A model generated the notes under the pieces. That model did no database searches and was not told the origin of the DNA. It worked only from the letters and a program-made list of their open reading frames with translations. Source: Gammaproteobacteria bacterium UBA2955 (GTDB taxonomy: Bacteria; Pseudomonadota; Gammaproteobacteria; Pseudomonadales; Azotimanducaceae). From it: a DNA stretch of 8,221 nt. The translations under genes and the position numbers were made by a program. Positions 5,456 to 8,221 of this stretch are shown one piece after another. Within the stretch, counting starts at the first letter, position 1, and each line of letters begins with the position of its first letter. The stretch spans positions 1-8,221 of the forward strand of contig DEBN01000176.1 in assembly GCA_002348825.1 (NCBI GenBank). Direction: 5' to 3'.

Positions 5456-6571
5456 TCACGCGCTGACGTCGTCAGCGCGCGCAAACCGACACGGGTCCAG
5501 CTGCGAACTGATCGCCGCACCGTGGATTAGCGCGTCGGCTGCGATACGCCCTAGTGCTGGAGCCGTTTGTATGCCTGCGCCGCCTTGGCCGGCAATCCAA
5601 AAGAATTTTTCTTCGGTATTGGCGAACCCCAGAACTGGGCGGCGATCTGGCGTTAATGTGCGCAATCCGGCCCAGCTGCGGTGGATGCGTGAAACGCTGA
5701 ATTCGCAAAGCTTTTCGAAACGTTCGATGGCGACGGCGAGATCCAGTTCATCTGGATACGCATCCGCCGCTGCAGACGGCGTCTCGTCTTGGGGGCTTAC
5801 CAACAGTCCAGGTTGCTCTGGTTTGACATAAAGTTGTTGGTTGAAGGTTTTAAGCATCGGCCAGTCGGGCGCGCCTCCGGGCACTTTGATGACGGCCGCG
5901 GTGCGACGTGCAGGTGTCAGGGGTAATGGTTGCTGTCCTGTCATAAGTGCGACTTCATTGGCCCACGCCCCAGCGGCATTGATCAACACAGGCGCTCTTA
6001 CTGAAACCTTGCCAACGTCGATTTCCCATATGTTGTGCAGGGTGATCCTAGGTTCTGAGTCGATTCCGCAGAACAATTGTCCGCCATGTTTGCGCACCCC
6101 GCGCAACATGCACTGCAGCAGTTGGTGGGTATCGATCGACAGCAGATTCGGGTCGTATATCGCCCCCGCGATCGCCTCTGCTTTGAGTATAGGGATAAGA
6201 CTGACCGCGTCGGATTGGTCGATCAGGCGTAGGCTAGGGCATCGGGTTTGCCAATGCGTGAGATAACTCTGGGCCTGTTCAAGTTCATCGGGCCGAAACA
6301 CGGTAACACCACCGAGGGGTTGAACAATGGGGCTTTCACTGAATTCAGGGTCTGGATTGATGAAGAAATCTTTTGAATCGAGGGTCAGATCGCTCAGGAT
6401 GAAGTTGTCGTAAGCTTCGATAAATACTGCCGCGGAGCGCCCCGAAGCATGGAATCCCCATGACGGTTCCCGTTCTATTAGCGCGACTTTTGCTGTTTTT
6501 GAAAGAAAGTAAGCGGCGGACACGCCCGCAATGCCGCCGCCGAGGATTGCAAAATCGTAGCTACTTTTCAC
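5456..6571 (-). CDS. FAD-dependent D-amino-acid dehydrogenase-like (DauA-like)
   Basis: An FAD oxidoreductase of the DAO (glycine/D-amino acid oxidase) family. The N-terminal dinucleotide fold shows AILGGGIAGVSAA (8-20) and the ribose-binding acid Glu33 (LIERE). HASGRSAA (41-48), LINAAGAWANE (196-206), SWAGLRTLTPD (299-309) and FFWIAGQGGAGIQTAP (323-338) follow in the usual order. The layout matches Pseudomonas D-arginine dehydrogenase DauA (from memory). Substrate-carboxylate residues seem kept: Tyr54 (DauA Tyr53), Arg222/223 (Arg222), Tyr248 (Tyr249) and Arg304 (Arg305). DauA Glu87, which holds the guanidinium, aligns with Gly88, and DauA His48/Thr50 align with Val49/Ile51. So a D-amino acid or other amino acid with a neutral or hydrophobic side chain is a better guess than D-Arg. 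At 371 aa it is normal length. The start is GTG 6571 after a weak AGGCGG; an in-frame TGA lies six codons upstream. It converges on the amidase gene. Confidence 0.87.
   Translation of the reverse strand: MKSSYDFAILGGGIAGVSAAYFLSKTAKVALIEREPSWGFHASGRSAAVFIEAYDNFILSDLTLDSKDFFINPDPEFSESPIVQPLGGVTVFRPDELEQAQSYLTHWQTRCPSLRLIDQSDAVSLIPILKAEAIAGAIYDPNLLSIDTHQLLQCMLRGVRKHGGQLFCGIDSEPRITLHNIWEIDVGKVSVRAPVLINAAGAWANEVALMTGQQPLPLTPARRTAAVIKVPGGAPDWPMLKTFNQQLYVKPEQPGLLVSPQDETPSAAADAYPDELDLAVAIERFEKLCEFSVSRIHRSWAGLRTLTPDRRPVLGFANTEEKFFWIAGQGGAGIQTAPALGRIAADALIHGAAISSQLDPCRFARADDVSA
5459..5479. terminator. Perfect 9-bp hairpin between convergent genes
   Basis: CGCGCTGAC (5459-5467) and GTCAGCGCG (5471-5479) are exact reverse complements around a 3-base loop, giving a very stable GC-rich stem. 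It includes the last sense codons of the minus-strand FAD oxidoreductase and begins 33 bp after the amidase stop. No T-run follows on either strand, so it is not a textbook intrinsic terminator. A bidirectional transcript-end or stabilising structure is the likely role. Confidence 0.45.
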
Positions 6572-6694
6572 CTGTTGCCGCCTACATCAGTGCGCCAGCA
6601 ATGAGTATGCGCTGGGGTTCCGAGCCATTGCAATGCAGATGCAGCGGGTTTCATGGTCGGTGATTTCGCGATGCGACCGTAGGCACATGGCCCA

Positions 6695-6715
6695 GCTCCG
6701 GAACGGCGTCGGAGC
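6695..6715. repeat. Inverted repeat in the divergent spacer
   Basis: GCTCCG (6695-6700) and CGGAGC (6710-6715) are perfect complements around 9 bases. They lie between the FAD oxidoreductase and the serine hydrolase genes, about 110-130 bp from each start, with no T-run. It could be a regulator site or chance in this GC-richer spacer. Confidence 0.25.
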
Positions 6716-6724
6716 AAGCGGTTG

Positions 6725-6752
6725 CTCACAGGCCATTCGTGAGTTGTAAAAT
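6725..6752 (+). promoter_or_regulatory. Candidate promoter of the serine hydrolase gene
   Basis: TAAAAT at 6747-6752 matches five of six -10 consensus bases. CTCACA at 6725-6730, 16 bp upstream, is a four-of-six -35. TTGCTC at 6722-6727 with TGTAAA at 6745-6750 is an alternative pair with 17-bp spacing. Either would start transcription about 60-70 bp before the preferred start codon. Visual match only. Confidence 0.3.
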
Positions 6753-6824
6753 GTCGACGCGGGGCGTTAGAGCCCATGGGTAAGACGTATGCGCGACGAT
6801 TGGTCGATGCATTGGAGATGGTGC

Positions 6825-8105
6825 ATGGTGGTAATGGGTACGGTCGCTCCGGGATTTGAGCCGGTTAAAGCGTTGTTCGAAAAGAATATGAGGAGCTTAA
6901 AAGAGCGCAATGCACAGCTTTGCGTTTACGTTGGTGAGCAGTGCGTTGTCGATCTATGGGCAACGGCGATTAACGACCCGGAATTTTCGGCAGAGTCGCT
7001 GATCAATGTATTCAGTAGCGGTAAAAGTTTGGAATCCATTACCCTGGCCATGCTTGCCGAGAGAGGGCTTTTAGACTTCGACAAGCCCATTCATCACTAC
7101 TGGCCGGAATTTAGCTCTTTACATAAGCGCGACACCACCGTTGCAGAACTGATGCGGCACGAGGCAGGACTCAGTTGGTTCGACGCAACGTTAACGCCCG
7201 AAAGTCTTTATCCAACGGGATTGATAAACAACAGCGTAGGGGCAGTCATAGAGCGAACGCCCCAAGTTTATCCAGAGGGCAACGTCGTGCGACGGGAATA
7301 CCATGCGTTGACTCGTGGATGGATTGCCAACGAAATTTTCCGCAGGGTGGAGCCGGAAGGACGCACCATCGGGCAGTTTCTCAGGCAGGAAATCAGTGAG
7401 CCTTTAGGTATCGATGTGTTCATCGGCGTAACAGAAGACGAGTTCAAAAGAATAAGTCCAGTACGTATGCTGGGGCTGGGTTTTCAGCTGGCGCAAAGCT
7501 TCATACCCAAAATGCTGGGTCGCAGTATGGAGCTGAATTTTTTCCAATTATTAACGAAGCTGAGGGCGCTGCTCGCGACGGCGAAGCACCGATCCAGGCG
7601 TAAATACAAAGAACCCATTGACGGGATGCGCAGTCAGCGCGGGATCGAGGCGCTGGACTCGCCGGCGTTGGCGCGGTCTGAAATCCCTTCGGCGGGAGCT
7701 AAATGCACCGCTCGGGGTTTGGCTAAGCTAGCAGCTGCCATGGCTAATGGCGGAACCATTGCAGGTCATAGGGTGTTAAGCGCACGGGGTCATGAGCTGT
7801 TGCATGCCAACCCGGTTAAGCGGCCGATGGCATTGTTTTTAACAGATTTCACGCAAAGTGGATTAGCCGCGTTCGCTGATGTGGATGATCAGGCCGGCAT
7901 GTTCGAGAAAGGACTGCATCGGGGCCGAGAGGGGTTTTTCGGCTGGTTTGGGTTGGGAGGCTCAATATTCCAATGGCATCCACAAAAACGTATTGGTTTC
8001 GCCTATGTCCCAACGAGCTTAAATTGGTTCGATATCGTCAATGAGCGTGGCAAGGCTTACCAATTAGAAACGATGCGTTGCGTGGAGCGAACCACACGTA
8101 CCTAA
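6825..8105 (+). CDS. Class-C beta-lactamase-fold serine hydrolase / esterase
   Basis: A serine hydrolase of the beta-lactamase (class C) superfamily, in the LACTB/EstB-like branch that is mostly esterases or peptidases rather than true beta-lactamases. Counting from Met at 6825, the SxxK motif is Ser64-Ser-Gly-Lys67 in NVFSSGKSLES. It is followed by the typical GLLDFDKPIHHYWPEF and the LMRHEAGLSWF block. The second motif is Tyr159 in REYHALTRGW, the YxA form usual in esterase-like members. The KTG position is replaced by FGLGGS near 375-380. No signal peptide is visible, so it is probably cytoplasmic. The frame opens at ATG 6789, but ATG 6825 is preferred: GGAG at 6814-6817 sits 7 bp upstream, and family proteins begin near the GTVAPGFEPV segment that follows. 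ATG 6834 is also possible. The product is 426 aa, with a long insert between the Tyr motif and the C-terminal strands. It is probably monocistronic; the natural ester or amide substrate is unknown. Confidence 0.9.
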   Translation: MVVMGTVAPGFEPVKALFEKNMRSLKERNAQLCVYVGEQCVVDLWATAINDPEFSAESLINVFSSGKSLESITLAMLAERGLLDFDKPIHHYWPEFSSLHKRDTTVAELMRHEAGLSWFDATLTPESLYPTGLINNSVGAVIERTPQVYPEGNVVRREYHALTRGWIANEIFRRVEPEGRTIGQFLRQEISEPLGIDVFIGVTEDEFKRISPVRMLGLGFQLAQSFIPKMLGRSMELNFFQLLTKLRALLATAKHRSRRKYKEPIDGMRSQRGIEALDSPALARSEIPSAGAKCTARGLAKLAAAMANGGTIAGHRVLSARGHELLHANPVKRPMALFLTDFTQSGLAAFADVDDQAGMFEKGLHRGREGFFGWFGLGGSIFQWHPQKRIGFAYVPTSLNWFDIVNERGKAYQLETMRCVERTTRT

Positions 8106-8221
8106 ATGTGTTCAGAGTTAACGTGCTCAGCGATGAGCTTAATCGAGCCATGCTGCGGTTGCGTACGGAGCCTGCGTGTTTAGCGGTGGCGAGTGGTTTA
8201 GCAGCGTGTACGCTACTCAAA
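8106..8221. other. Terminal spacer, no gene supported
   Basis: These 116 bases after the serine hydrolase stop contain no long frame with a ribosome-binding site. A minus-strand frame is open from the window edge through here and into the serine hydrolase 3' end. It could in principle be the C-terminus of a gene starting outside the window, but its composition (serine and alanine rich, no motif) gives no support. No hairpin with a T-run was seen. Confidence 0.4.

Noticed and set aside
5841..6266. Plus-strand open frame of about 141 codons
   Set aside because: It is antisense to the FAD oxidoreductase; no ribosome-binding site or recognisable motif.
6568..6777. Minus-strand 69-codon frame overlapping the FAD oxidoreductase start by four bases
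   Set aside because: The overlap looks like coupling, but the product is rich in Arg, His and Trp without pattern and has no ribosome-binding site. The region more likely holds promoters.
6825..8105. Annotation as a true class C beta-lactamase (antibiotic resistance)
   Set aside because: The YxN motif is YHA and the KTG motif is replaced by a GLGGS type. There is no signal peptide, and sequence blocks match the esterase-like LACTB/EstB branch.
8038..8220. Minus-strand frame reaching the right edge, possible C-terminus of an outside gene
   Set aside because: It overlaps the serine hydrolase end by about 68 bp, and its serine/alanine-rich composition gives no family signal. It cannot be judged without the next bases.

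Overview
The window looks like an ordinary stretch of bacterial chromosome with moderate GC. The gene families and Shine-Dalgarno style fit a proteobacterium, perhaps a marine or environmental gammaproteobacterium, but no marker gene fixes the taxon. No rRNA, tRNA, CRISPR array, insertion sequence or phage structural gene was seen.

Left part (1-1128): an unrecognised 162-residue protein is followed by a possible 34-codon ORF that overlaps its stop codon. Next comes a small XRE-family repressor-like regulator. The spacers here hold a spaced direct repeat (62-93) and several inverted repeats (612-727) that look like regulator binding sites.

Middle part (1222-6571): a set of metabolic enzymes. 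They are an SsuD-like flavin monooxygenase of the luciferase-like family (+), an NAD(P)H-dependent Ldh-family dehydrogenase/imine reductase (-), an amidase-signature hydrolase (+) and a D-arginine-dehydrogenase-like FAD oxidoreductase (-). Orientations alternate, so this is not one operon. The Ldh-family gene and the amidase are divergent over a 130-bp spacer carrying three copies of TAGGTAA. The amidase and the FAD enzyme converge on a perfect 9-bp hairpin. A 49-residue single-pass membrane protein, and possibly a 43-residue ORF, lie on the minus strand in the otherwise empty 2296-2776 gap.

Right part (6825-8105): a class-C beta-lactamase-fold serine hydrolase/esterase of the LACTB/EstB type. 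About 115 bp of apparently non-coding sequence follows to the window end.

Working together (inference): an amidase releases an acid from an amide, a D-amino-acid dehydrogenase makes an imino/keto acid, and an Ldh-family enzyme could reduce an imine or keto acid to the L-form. This resembles the DauA/DauB D-to-L conversion logic but with different enzymes. The FAD enzyme appears to lack the acidic residue that DauA uses for the arginine side chain, so its substrate is probably not D-arginine. The monooxygenase also lacks the SsuD active-site residues.
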